Assembly: GCF_014905175.1 (NCBI RefSeq)
Contig: NC_057791.1
Location: 24,032,537-24,096,536 of the forward strand
Direction of reading: 5' to 3'
Length of the DNA: 64,000 nucleotides
DNA from: Aphidius gifuensis
Taxonomy: Eukaryota; Arthropoda; Insecta; Hymenoptera; Braconidae
Under the pieces are notes generated by a model that saw only the letters and a program-made list of their open reading frames with translations, made no database searches and had not been told where the DNA came from. This document shows positions 54,346 to 64,000 of the stretch, in pieces. A program made the translations under genes and the position numbers. The stretch's first letter is position 1; every line of letters begins with the position of its first letter.

Positions 54346-55023
54346 AATTTAAGAAATTTTTTTTAATTTTAATAACATTTTTAATAATTGACAAATGAAA
54401 GCTAAGCAGAATATATAATGATTGATTCTTGATAAGTAGGCCCAAAATTACGTGCCAATTATGTTATAATTATTTATGTAAATTAGAAGACATTTTTTTA
54501 ATTGTTTATAATAACTTTTTAATAATAATCTGATCTCGATGAAATTAAATTTCGTGTTATCTTAAATAAACTTATAAATAATTCTCAATTATTCAGTGCA
54601 AATCCAATTTTTTGCAACTGAAACCTCAATAAGAGCTAAAACGACATGCAACAAATTATTTAAGAATTTCAGTCATTTTTATGATAAACTCATATATATT
54701 TATTTTCTAGTGTTATAAATTGTTTTCAAAATATAATTTTTCTTATACAATAATCTCTTACAATAATTTAACATGAAGTATTACAGTTTTAAAATAATAT
54801 TAAATATCTTATTGATACTATGTGCACAAAGAAGAATTTTTTTCATTTATTTTTTATTTCGGTGTTATTTCTTAGATATTTATAAGTTTACTTATTTGAA
54901 CATAACACAAAATTTAATTTCATGAGAATAAGGATATTATTAAAAAAGTTAAACCTAGGTCTTTCCAATAATAACAAAATTGAATTTGTTATAAAAAATG
55001 AAAATAAAAAAATTTTTTCTAAT

Positions 55024-55600
55024 GATTTATTCGCACATGAATAACACATAATTCGCACGTAATTTTGGGCCTAACTTCATCAAGATCAGATCATTAATAA
55101 AAAAGTTTTGCTGTAGCTTACAGTGAAAGCTAGCACAACTTTTTAAAAAAGGAAAAAAAAACGCACAAAATTGCGGATTCCACAAAAAACGCACATAATC
55201 CGCACGTAATTTTTGATATAGTCCAGTTTGATTGTGCTACAATGTATGTGCTAATTTTACATACCTAATAAATTCATTAAAATAATATAAATAAAAAAAT
55301 TATCTCATGTTTGGGTTCAATATTCTTACAATAATTATTATCTTCCATTTGGAACAATTTTTAAATGCATTAAATCATTTTTATTTGAAAAATTAAAAAC
55401 ATAGAGTCGAATAGTCGAATAGTCGAATTATTCGTTACTATTCGACTATTCGTCATTTTTCGAATTATTCGAATTTTCGAATATTCGTATAATGGCGAAT
55501 AGTCGAATTATTCGTAGCTATTCGACTATTCGAAAATTCGAATAATTCGATTCGTATTCGATACGAATTATTCGAATTTTCGAATATTCGCACACCCCTA
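55024..55600 (-). repeat. Right arm of the foldback
   Basis: Inverted partner of 53769-54345, ending CACACCCCTA. It contains the reverse complements of the same inner blocks and of the CGAATA-rich subterminal field. The antisense open frame over it is a repeat artefact. Confidence 0.85.
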
Positions 55601-55730
55601 AATTTTAATTTTCTACTGTAATTTTTATTTGTAAAGTAATGACAAGTATAATATTTTGTATAATATTTATTGTGACCCAATTAAAAGTAAATATTCCACG
55701 TATTCGTGATCATCATTGTGCAAACTATTG

Positions 55731-56905
55731 CACTGAGAAAAAAAAATAACAATTTTTACTATGCTAGCAGGGTAATCGTCGGGTAAAACTCGATTTTGGG
55801 GTTTTTTTTCCTGATATATAAAATTATTGTTTAGATTATATAAATTACTTTGCAGCACAGTAAAAAATTGGGATATGCCAGGTAATTTATTGGTATAACA
55901 AATATTGATGTTTTCTTAATACAATTATTACAGTTTTATTCAAATAAAATACTGAACTTTTGATAATTTTTTATTGTGCTGAACACTAAACATTACTCTG
56001 CAGTTGCAAATTCAACCTCGGTAATCTTCGGCGCTGTTCGATAATTATCGTCAGGCTTTTTGCTTTTGTTATTGTGAGACGCATTATTTAGGTATTTGTA
56101 CGTCCAATTTTTAACGTACTCCGTAATTATACATAAATATTGATATTAATTAATTCAAGTGAATAAAAGTGCAGTTATTAAAAAATCTACTTTTGACTTA
56201 ATTTGAGTAATACTTTTACTGCTAATTATTTATAGATATCACTAGTGAAATGGAAGTGTTTTTCATAATTTGTGTGCAGTTTCATTTGTTTATCGTAATT
56301 TTGATAGCAGTGAGGATGGTCTCAATTTTATATATTATAAACAATATTTTAATGGAAACATCCAATAACAAAATTATTTTATAAAAAAAATATTAACTGT
56401 ATTTTCAAAATGAACACACCTACATTATGAAGTTAATAAAAAATTTTGTCAGGAAAAATTAGATTTGAATAAATATATAATTATAAGTTAAATATATATA
56501 ACACAAAACAATTTCTAAATACAGAATTTATTGTTAAAATTGGATATAAAAAATACATTAAAATAAAATTTTATTTTGAATTATCGTTATTTAATTTCCT
56601 TTCATTTATTTTTCTTAAGTATAATAATATTTGAATTTTTATTAATTCAAATAATAAAAATTGTTGGTAATACATCAAATCTTACTTATCGACACTATAT
56701 TTTTAGTTTGTATAAAATTACTGTGTTTGGTATGTAGTAATTTTTTGTCCATTCGAAATACAAAAAATTAAATGGCACGAAGGGTAAAAATTATTGTTCC
56801 CATTGTAATATATGTTAAACTTACAAAATACCCGGCCTTTACTACGCAGCACAGTAATTTTTATTTGATTTTAGTTGTAAAAATTGTTATTTTTTTTTCT
56901 CAGTG
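55731..56905. mobile_element. 1.17-kb element with perfect 29-bp CACTG terminal inverted repeats
   Basis: Positions 55731-55759 and 56877-56905 are exact inverted copies of a 29-bp sequence starting CACTGAG, then nine A, then TAACAATTTTTAC. CACTR ends suggest the CMC (CACTA/En-Spm, Mirage, Chapaev) superfamily. TG flanks both ends (55729-55730 and 56906-56907), which could be a 2-bp target duplication but may be chance. Internally GCAGCACAGTAA occurs near both ends in the same orientation (about 55852 and 56847). No transposase frame is present, so the element is non-autonomous. Only 130 bp separate it from the foldback. Confidence 0.75.
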
Positions 56906-57546
56906 TGCACATATTATAATTGTGTAAACAAAGACTAAGTGAATTTACTGTAACTTTAGCGATATGTACACGACAAACACAAGAGCTAAAAATAATAAAA
57001 AATAAAACAAAAAGAAGAATAAGAAATTTAAGCTACAAGAAAATTTATATAATATTAAAATACAAAAGAAAAAAAATTAATCTTAAATATTTTTCTTTCG
57101 ATATGTTGTTTCTTTTTGTTAATTTTATATTTTTTTATTCTTAGAAAAATAAAGATAGCGTTGTAGTATTATGTTAGCTCACTAAATCAACATAGTTGTA
57201 GATTACTTTTCAATAGTCAAAACTTTGTATAAATGGTTTAGTTTCAATTCAAAGTTTCGGTCAAGTTGGATCAATTGAAAATGATCGTGAGGGAAACTCT
57301 AAGACACGAATATTATTAAAATGATTATAGCTTGTTTCAAAATTTATGCAATGCAATTTAATTTAATAATAAAAATTTATTATGTTGTATAAATTATTTA
57401 AATTATTAATTAAAAATTTATTTACCATAATTTTATTAAATAAGAATTTTATTTTTATTCAATTATGCAATTTTGAAATTTGGAAATAAAAATGCAATAA
57501 TTTTTTAATATGTATATATATATATATATATATTTAATATATTTAA
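56906..57546. other. AT-rich non-coding stretch with (TA)n
   Basis: No gene is supported. A (TA)n run lies at 57512-57532. The frame at 56920-57144 is A/T-run translation. Confidence 0.45.
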
Positions 57547-58075
57547 TTTAATAATTTAGAGGAATTGTTAACCTCAACTTTCTATATCAATTTACTTCAA
57601 AAAAAGAAACAAACAAAGATAAAAGAAAGAGAGAGACGAACTTCGAAGCGTTTTTGCTGTGGACAGGTCAAGTTATTAAATGTTTTTTGTCGACAAAATT
57701 TTAGTTAATTGTCTCCACTGAAATTTGAATTTCCTTTATTAGTTTTAGAAAAAATAAATAATTTTTCTTCATATAAATAATTTTTTGTCATTTAAATAAT
57801 TTTTTGTCAAACAAAATATTAAAATTTTTAATAATTTAGAGGGATTGTTAATCTCAATTTTCTATATAAATTTACTCCAAAAAAATTAACAAACAAAGAT
57901 AAAAGAGAGACAAACTTAGAAGTTCGTTTTTGCTGTGGACAGGTCAAGTTATTAAATTTTTTTTTTCAACAAAATCGTATATAATTGTCTCCACTGAAAT
58001 TCGAATTTCATTTATTAGTTTTAGAAAATATATAAAATAATTTTTTGTCATATAAATAATGCTAATAAAAATTCA
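57547..58075. repeat. 280-bp tandem duplication with a conserved core
   Basis: Copy 1 is 57547-57826 and copy 2 is 57827-58075. Shared blocks in order are TTTAATAATTTAGAGG, CAAACAAAGATAAAAGA, a 31-bp identical core (57651-57681 and 57927-57957, including GCTGTGGACAGGTCAAG), AATTGTCTCCACTGAAATT and TTTATTAGTTTTAGAAAA. The flanking sequence in each copy is clearly diverged, whereas the core is exact. The core and the TGTCTCCACTG block are partly complementary and could fold into a hairpin. Confidence 0.8.
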
Positions 58076-60724
58076 TTATTAAAAGCTATATATTTATTTA
58101 TTTTTTTAAATATAAAAAATATAAATTTAATGAGTAAATGTGTATCAATTACAAATTAAACATGTAAATTGTGATGAGAGGGTGTTTGTGATGTGAAACA
58201 ATCTATAAATTGTACAATCCATCATTTTGTTCGTTCCATCTTGCGCGTTTATCACAAGCATGTATTGTTAGAATGGTCCGTTAACTGCCTCATCCTCTTT
58301 GTAAATATATGTGTCATATATATATACAATATATATCTATCCATATACAAGTATATAGGAAATTGTGTCAAAAGGATAAGTGTATACAAGCCGGACACTC
58401 GACGTTGACATGTCGAAGACAAATGACACACACATAACAACAATTTTCCTTGATAAATAAATAAATGAATTAATTGAATAAAAAAAAAAAAAAAAAACCA
58501 TCCCCTGGGATATTTAAATAGCATAACATATTATTTGGAAAAAAAAATCTATAAACAACATAGGTATTTATCAATCACAGATTTTTTAATTTTTAATTTT
58601 TTTCTTTACTTTATTTTAATAATTTCATTTTATTTTTTTTTTCAAGTTAAAACTATAGATATAAATATGTATTATCACTTCATTTTATCACCTTAAAAAA
58701 CTTTCAACAATAAAACAAAGAATTTAAGAATTAATGTTTTTACTTCGAATTAAAGAAGCCTGAAAACTGATCTCTTCCATCTCGACAAAATAAAAAAAAT
58801 AAATAAACTTTTGTCGTATAGAAACTCTATTTCTTTTCCACTCTAAACTTTTAATATATATATATAAATTATTTTTTTTTACTCTTTTTTATTCTATTTT
58901 ATTTGCCTGTAACTTCAACTTTATATGAACACAAAAAAAAAAAAAATGGAATTGTTTGAAAATAAGTCATCAGCTTGCATGTGTGTGTATGTGTGATTTA
59001 TATTATTTCAAATATGATCTTCGCTTAACTAACAACAGAGCTTTTTTCAAAATTCATAAATTATAATTAAAAAAGCTTATGTCCAATTTTAAATTGTAAA
59101 AAAAAATTAATAAATAAAAATAACTCAAATTTTTTAGGTTTTTTTCGATTTTTTAATAACAAAAAAGCTTGGCTTTCAATGATTGAGCTTTTTTTTTATT
59201 TTAATAATCTTTAATTTTATTCAAATCTTGATAAAATTTAAATAAAATTAAAGCCTTTTTTGATTAGTAAAAAAAAAAAATGGCAATAACAAAAAAAGCT
59301 TACCTGTGTAAACATGAGCTTTTTTATTTTAACACCTTGGACATAAGCCCCTCTATCATACATTTTTATTTTTTTTTCTCGATAACAGTAAATTTATAAA
59401 CCAGTTATCTAAATAAAAGCTGAAGCTTTTTTGATTATTAACAAAGCGCATATTTAAAAAAAAAAAAAAACATCAAATTGAAAAAGAAAAAAAAAATTTT
59501 AAATATATAATTTTTGTAATTTATTCTTACTGGTTCTAAATTTTTTTCATCCATATGACATTAAATTGAATATGGTAATTTGGAGAGTATTGTCAAATAG
59601 CCATATGGGAGTATGGAAAATTGATTTTTACCAATGCAACAGAATTTTTATTTTTTTTTTACTTGAAATTTATTACAAATGCCATTTTTCTCTTTTTTCA
59701 TTATTTATTTTTATTTCAAATTTTTAAATTTTCATTTAGCACAAAATTTTCTGTGTTGAACATATGTATTAGTTCAACATAGCTATATAAATATGTGTAT
59801 TAAACAGTCATGTGAAAATTTAATCGTTTTGCGTTATTAAACCTCGAATGAGATACGACAAATTTATAACTTTCACATGTGTTTCCAGGCTATTATTGCA
59901 ATTGGTTGATACAAACTAATTTGATCTTCAGTGTTTAAACATTTAAAAACATTCAACTATTAAATTTAATTATTTTTTTTTTTTTTGAATTTTTAACATA
60001 TCATTTCATTTTGCACGAATTTTTTTTATTTTTAATCAAATAATTTCAATGAAATAGTCATAAATGACTCATAATATGAAACTCCATAGAAAAATAAAAA
60101 TATTTAAACAATTCAGAGGTCAAAAAAATTGTTAAAAAATATATCAGAGAGTATTTTTTTTTCGTCTTAAAATGTTTTTATAAAATTTTCAAATGATTGA
60201 GTTCATGAATGAAAAATAAAGTTATCTTATATTTGAAAATATATCCCTTAGGAATAAGAAAAAACATATCATTTATTTTTCACTATATTCCAATTTTATT
60301 CTCCTTCGATTATGTATATTTTTTTTTTGATAATAGACTATAGAAAACTGAATCGTTCAATAAACATTTAGATACACTGATATCAACATAAATATTTTAA
60401 TCTATATTTATACCTACTTAAAGATTTTCATTACAACATTTATTATTATATTTTAAATCTTTTATTTTGTCGTTTTATTTTTTTTTTTGAATTTTTTTTT
60501 TCGACGAGATAAATAGTATATTTATTTAAATTATATAATAATTATTCTTGTTGAAAAATAAAATATTAATTAATATAAATTTGAAACAATTGTATTGAGA
60601 TGTTTAAGGTGAATTAATTCGAACACTGTCAGAAATTTTATCTCTCAGAGAATAGAGAGAATGTGGTCTAGAAGCTGAAAGCTTTTACGTTACGCTTCGT
60701 TGATGTTCTTCCTGGCAAACGACC
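58076..60724. other. AT-rich non-coding stretch upstream of the small gene
   Basis: Apart from the AAGCTT hairpin cluster, no feature is supported. The stretch just before 60725 (60620-60724) is GC-richer and contains a TCAGAA initiator-like word near 60631, so it may be the promoter and 5' UTR of the gene that follows. Confidence 0.4.
59036..59460. repeat. Cluster of AAAAAGCTT/AAGCTTTTTT hairpin motifs
   Basis: About eight occurrences of AGCTTTTTT or AAAAAAGCTT lie in 420 bp. An exact 12-bp inverted repeat, GCTTATGTCCAA at 59075 and TTGGACATAAGC at 59337, brackets part of the cluster. It resembles a decayed foldback element. Confidence 0.5.
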
Positions 60725-60754
60725 ATGGCAAATAATCCTCTTCGAGTTCAAGTG
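60725..60754 (+). CDS. Possible first coding exon of the small gene
   Basis: ACCATGG at 60722-60728 is a good start context. The frame MANNPLRVQV runs 30 nt to a GTG|GTATCT donor in phase 0. Joining it to the acceptor TTTTAACAG at 61816 continues in frame through FNSNK into the methionine at 61832. That agreement of phase supports a 163-residue form. The donor is weaker than the later ones, and if unspliced the frame ends after 17 codons. The alternative is that this is 5' UTR and translation begins at 61832. Confidence 0.4.
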
Positions 60755-61816
60755 GTATCTTATTTCAGACGTTACTAATTTCATCTGATCAATTTAATCA
60801 TTTATTTTCTTGTTTTTTTTTTTTCTTAATATAATTTTAATTTATAATGATGATTATATTTTTAGATATCTTTGAATTTTTTGACGGAACTATAGGACAA
60901 TTATACATAAACAATCAGCTTGAAAACTTTTAAAATAAAACTTTTTTTTTTTTCGTATATAAATGTTTGCGGTTTTATTAAAAATAACAAATGTGAATTT
61001 TTTTTTCTTCTATACTTTTATAGAAATTGTCAATAATAATTGCGTGACATGATTTCGAAAAACATAAAGTAGATTTAAATAATTCAAAAGCAATTTAATG
61101 CACTTCCAAGTTTGTTTTTTCCTAGTTTTGATATAATTTTTCTTTTTTTTTTTTTTCTCTAAATAATAAATTAAACGAGTGATATTATTTTTAATCCAAG
61201 AGAAAGGGTTGCGTGGCTCTTGGAGTTCTTTGTTTTGATGACAACAGGGGCATATTGAACCAAGGAGGGACATCAGTCATTCGATGATTCTCCAAGTGTA
61301 AAGAAGTGCTCTTCACTTTTCATATTTTTTTTCACTTGAATATACTATAAAATTTTACCTGTAAAAAAACAGAAACACATCATTGATTCATAATAATCTA
61401 ATTGAATTCGTGAAAAACTAATAAAAATTTCAAATGAATACTGAGGTGATTTTTTTTAATTTTTAATTTTTTCAATATTAAAATTAAATGATGTTTGAAC
61501 ATCTTCAGTGATTGTCTTTATGATTTATCAAAATTAATATTTTACATCAATTTATTATTATTATATAAAATTAATGAAAAAATATTTGATTGTGAACAAA
61601 AAATTAAGAACAAAAAAATATTCAAAAACATTTTATTATTATCTAAAATAATTATAGTTTCAGTTATTCAATTGTGACGAGTCAGATATCAAAAAAAAAA
61701 AATAAAAAAATCATTTGTTAATTGTTAAATAATTGAAAGAAAAATTATAAATTAAAATTATTTTCTAAATTCAATATTCAAAATTTAATTAATAACATTT
61801 TAAATTATTTTAACAG

Positions 61817-62520
61817 TTTAATTCAAATAAAATGTCGTGCACTTGCGAACTCTATCAACAGCCTAAGCTTCAGGGTAACTATCAATTAATAATTATCAAT
61901 TATGAATTATTAATTGTTAATCATTATAACGTATTTTTCAGGTAACTTTTACAATTCAAATCAATCAGTTATTGAAAGGGAAATCGCGAATGCAATGATA
62001 GATCAAAATTATTATTATCAAGATCTCTTAAATGATGTAAGTACAATTTATATTTACACATGTGTATCTATATAATATAAGTTTACAATTTAAGTATACT
62101 TATGAAAGTTTTTATTTAACAATTTTTTTTATTTTATAATTTAGGTTGATGATTATCAATACCAACATGAACGTTCAGTGAATGATGCGAGACCATCGAC
62201 GATACATTATGCGTCAACATCACCACCACCGTTATCACCACAATCAGTACCAACATCTACATCAGTAGTATCATCATCAACATCATCAACATCACTCGAT
62301 TATGACTCTATTCTTCTTGCTCATACTGAAATAATTGAGGTTTGAAAATTCTTTTTTTACAAATAAATTTCAGTATGTTAATTTTTTTTTTTTTTTTTTT
62401 TTTCAGAAATGTAAATCTGACCTAATTCGATTGAAAATGGATTTCAATTTTTGCAAAGAAATATTAACAAAACAATTGGAAATTAATGCCATATTATTGA
62501 AAAGATGTTTGTGTCAATAA
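61817..62520 (+). CDS. Small multi-exon gene, unrecognised protein
   Basis: Coding exons: 61817-61874 (start ATG at 61832 if no upstream exon is used), 61942-62036, 62145-62339 and 62407-62520 (stop TAA 62518-62520). Introns are 67-108 bp. Splice sites: G|GTAACT...TTTTTCAG|GT, GAT|GTAAGT...TAATTTAG|GTT, and GAG|GTTTGA...(T)nCAG|AAA. Phases join without a stop, giving 148 residues from 61832. The protein starts MSCTCELYQQP, then has an Asn/Gln/Tyr-rich part (residues about 15-55, e.g. DQNYYYQDLLND), a Ser/Thr/Pro-rich low-complexity segment (about 62-95), and a C-terminal amphipathic helix rich in Leu, Ile, Lys and Glu, probably a coiled coil, with Cys residues and the end RCLCQ. There is no signal peptide or membrane segment. 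No family was recognised; helix-mediated dimerisation is only an inference. The third intron's donor is weak; retention would end the protein at EIIEV. Confidence 0.68.
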
Positions 62521-62589
62521 AAAAATTATTATTAACAAGAAATTAATGATAATAATAATTAAAAAAAAAAAGAGTATAAGATTTAAAAA

Positions 62590-62595
62590 AATAAA
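62590..62595 (+). terminator. Candidate polyadenylation signal
   Basis: AATAAA 70 bp after the stop codon of the small gene. A second AATAAA follows near 62627. In DNA this A-rich the hexamer is common, so support is positional only. Confidence 0.35.
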
Positions 62596-63283
62596 CAAAA
62601 TATTACTAAATTTTTTCATGATAGTAAATAAAGTTCTGGAGAAAGATCAATTTTTAAAAATTTAACATTATCGGGATATATATATTTAGAATTTAATCTT
62701 TCAATTAAAATCGTTAGAAAAATTATTAAAATCAAATAAAAAGTCAAATAAATACTCTTAATTATTACGAATAAATAATTCACGTAATTAAATGTCGTTT
62801 ATTCAAATATAATTTTTTTCTTTCACATGAATGTCGATCACCTTAATGTTTTCGATAACTGAAACTTTTTTTTTTTTCATTATATCAATTGCCAATGACT
62901 TTGACCCATATGACGGTCACTCAATCACCTAACGCTCTACGCAATATTTTATTGTTGAATAAATCAACAAGCACAAAAATTAATGTTTATTAAAAAAAAA
63001 AAATTATATTAAAATATTGATAATATTTATCAATTAATACTGAAAAAGAAAATAGTTTGAAAAAAAAATCCCTCAACAGCACAATAATAATTATTATCAT
63101 GACTAATTAATTATTCATTTTTACCAAAATTTAATTTTTTATTTTTTACATTTATAAAAATTCTAAAGAGATTATTATTATAAAATGGTTTTTATTTTTT
63201 TTTCAATCAATTAATACATTAAAAATATATTTATAATTTATTTTTCATTAGTCTTTCATTTTGTTTTTTTGATCATTTTATAG

Positions 63284-63324
63284 GTAAAGTTGTTGATCAT
63301 TACGCGGTACCGGATTATTTATAA
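63284..63324 (+). CDS. Weak candidate terminal exon
   Basis: A TTTTGATCATTTTATAG acceptor is followed by a frame reading KVVDHYAVPDYL and a TAA stop, entered in phase 1. Codons (GTT, GAT, CAT, GCG, CCG) differ from the AT-rich background. It cannot follow the small gene's last exon, which ends in a stop, and no phase-matched upstream exon was found. It could be an alternative 3' end or chance. Confidence 0.18.
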
Positions 63325-64000
63325 TAATTAATGTCTTTCACACGATGTGCTTGATATATGTCTCGTTATTTTGAAATCTATATGTCTATAAACTTTTTTA
63401 TATGTAAGTTTCTTGATGTATGCAACTGTTTAAAAAAAAAAATTTAAATAACTCACTAATTCAAAATTCAAATGGTTTTTTATTTATTGTTATCATTTTT
63501 TTATAAACAAAGTAAGATTATTTATATTAATTTTTTTATAAGTTAAATTTATTTGAGTAAGTACATTGAAAGATATGAGTTTAAAAAAAAATAATAATAA
63601 TTTTATCTTTGTTTTTAAAAAAGCATCTCATTATTTTCATTCACTGATTATATAAATACACGTAATAAAAATCAGCGTATATATTTCAGTAAAAAATAAA
63701 TGTTTAATTTATTTTTAAAATTTATTATTATTTGTTGTAAAAAAAAAAATCTAAAAATAAAAATTACCCGTATTAATTAATTAGTTTTATTTAATTTCAA
63801 TATTTCAATTTATTTTGTAATTATTAAATTGATTATTGTAATAATTTTTAATCGTGTAATGGTATATTATTAACGACGAAGAAAAAATAAATACTATTCA
63901 GTGAGTTTTTAATATGGAAAAATATTTTAAATATTTGTTAACTAATGCAGCTATAAATGTAAATTCATAAAAATTTCCATAACTAAATCAACAAAGAGAA

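Larger units (their letters stand above)
53769..55600. mobile_element. hAT-like long foldback element (non-autonomous)
   Basis: The termini are TAGGGGTGTGCGAATA and its inverted partner TATTCGCACACCCCTA, flanked by the 8-bp direct repeat AATTTTAA (53761-53768 and 55601-55608). An 8-bp target duplication and a (C/T)AGGGGTG start are typical of the hAT superfamily. The inverted arms span about 577 bp each (53769-54345 and 55024-55600) around a loop of about 680 bp. The outer 220 bp of each arm is a dense field of CGAATA, TTCGAA and AATTCGAATAG motifs, probably transposase-binding or structural repeats. Inner arm parts hold GTGCGGAATCCGC and TTATGTGCGAATTATGTG blocks. No transposase frame is present, so it would depend on an autonomous hAT element. 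Confidence 0.88.
62521..64000. other. AT-rich 3' flank
   Basis: Apart from the possible terminal exon at 63284-63324, nothing is supported. A moderately complex patch at 62830-62960 may be regulatory. Confidence 0.4.

Noticed and set aside
55465..55680. Minus frame rich in Asn/Arg/Ser over the foldback arm
   Set aside because: Artefact of CGAATA subterminal repeats.
61010..61273. Minus-strand frame starting MSLLGSICPCCHQNK
   Set aside because: The start looks coding, but the frame runs into poly-A translation and lies inside the proposed intron of the plus-strand gene; no splice donor was found.

Overview
The window is 64 kb of very AT-rich, intron- or intergenic-type eukaryotic DNA. It has long A and T homopolymers, tetranucleotide microsatellites, short GT-AG introns with T-rich acceptors, an LTR retrotransposon with an insect-type gag, and non-autonomous DNA transposons. 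This fits an AT-rich insect genome; an AT-rich hymenopteran such as a parasitoid wasp is possible, but nothing here fixes the species. No ribosomal RNA, tRNA, CRISPR or bacterial-type operon was recognised. Most long open frames are translations of T-rich or A-rich sequence and are not annotated as genes.

Layout. 1-45 kb is a near gene desert. It holds one good candidate first coding exon with a signal peptide (minus strand, 6216-6309), a candidate Inr+DPE core promoter upstream of it (around 7985, minus), several weak candidate start exons on the plus strand (13224, 37973, 38947), a nested four-unit palindromic repeat (4560-5300), microsatellites and several old direct duplications. 45.7-52.2 kb is a complete LTR-to-LTR Ty3/gypsy-type element: 4-bp target duplication AATT, tRNA-Lys-type primer-binding site, broken gag, no recognisable pol. 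53.8-55.6 kb is a 1.83-kb hAT-like foldback with 577-bp arms and an 8-bp target duplication. 55.7-56.9 kb is a 1.17-kb element with perfect 29-bp CACTG... terminal inverted repeats. 57.5-58.1 kb is a 280-bp tandem duplication with one perfectly conserved 31-bp core. 60.7-62.5 kb contains the best host gene, a small 4- or 5-exon plus-strand gene for an unrecognised protein of about 148-163 residues with a Ser/Thr/Pro-rich middle and a helical, cysteine-containing C-terminus.

The strongest items are the gag-only LTR element (AT-hook at the Gag N-terminus, repeat-rich 1.9-kb leader, LTRs diverged only in their upstream part), the hAT-like foldback and its structural resemblance to the palindrome near 4.6 kb, the CACTG element, and the unnamed small gene. 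All splice and promoter calls were made by eye and need transcript data.
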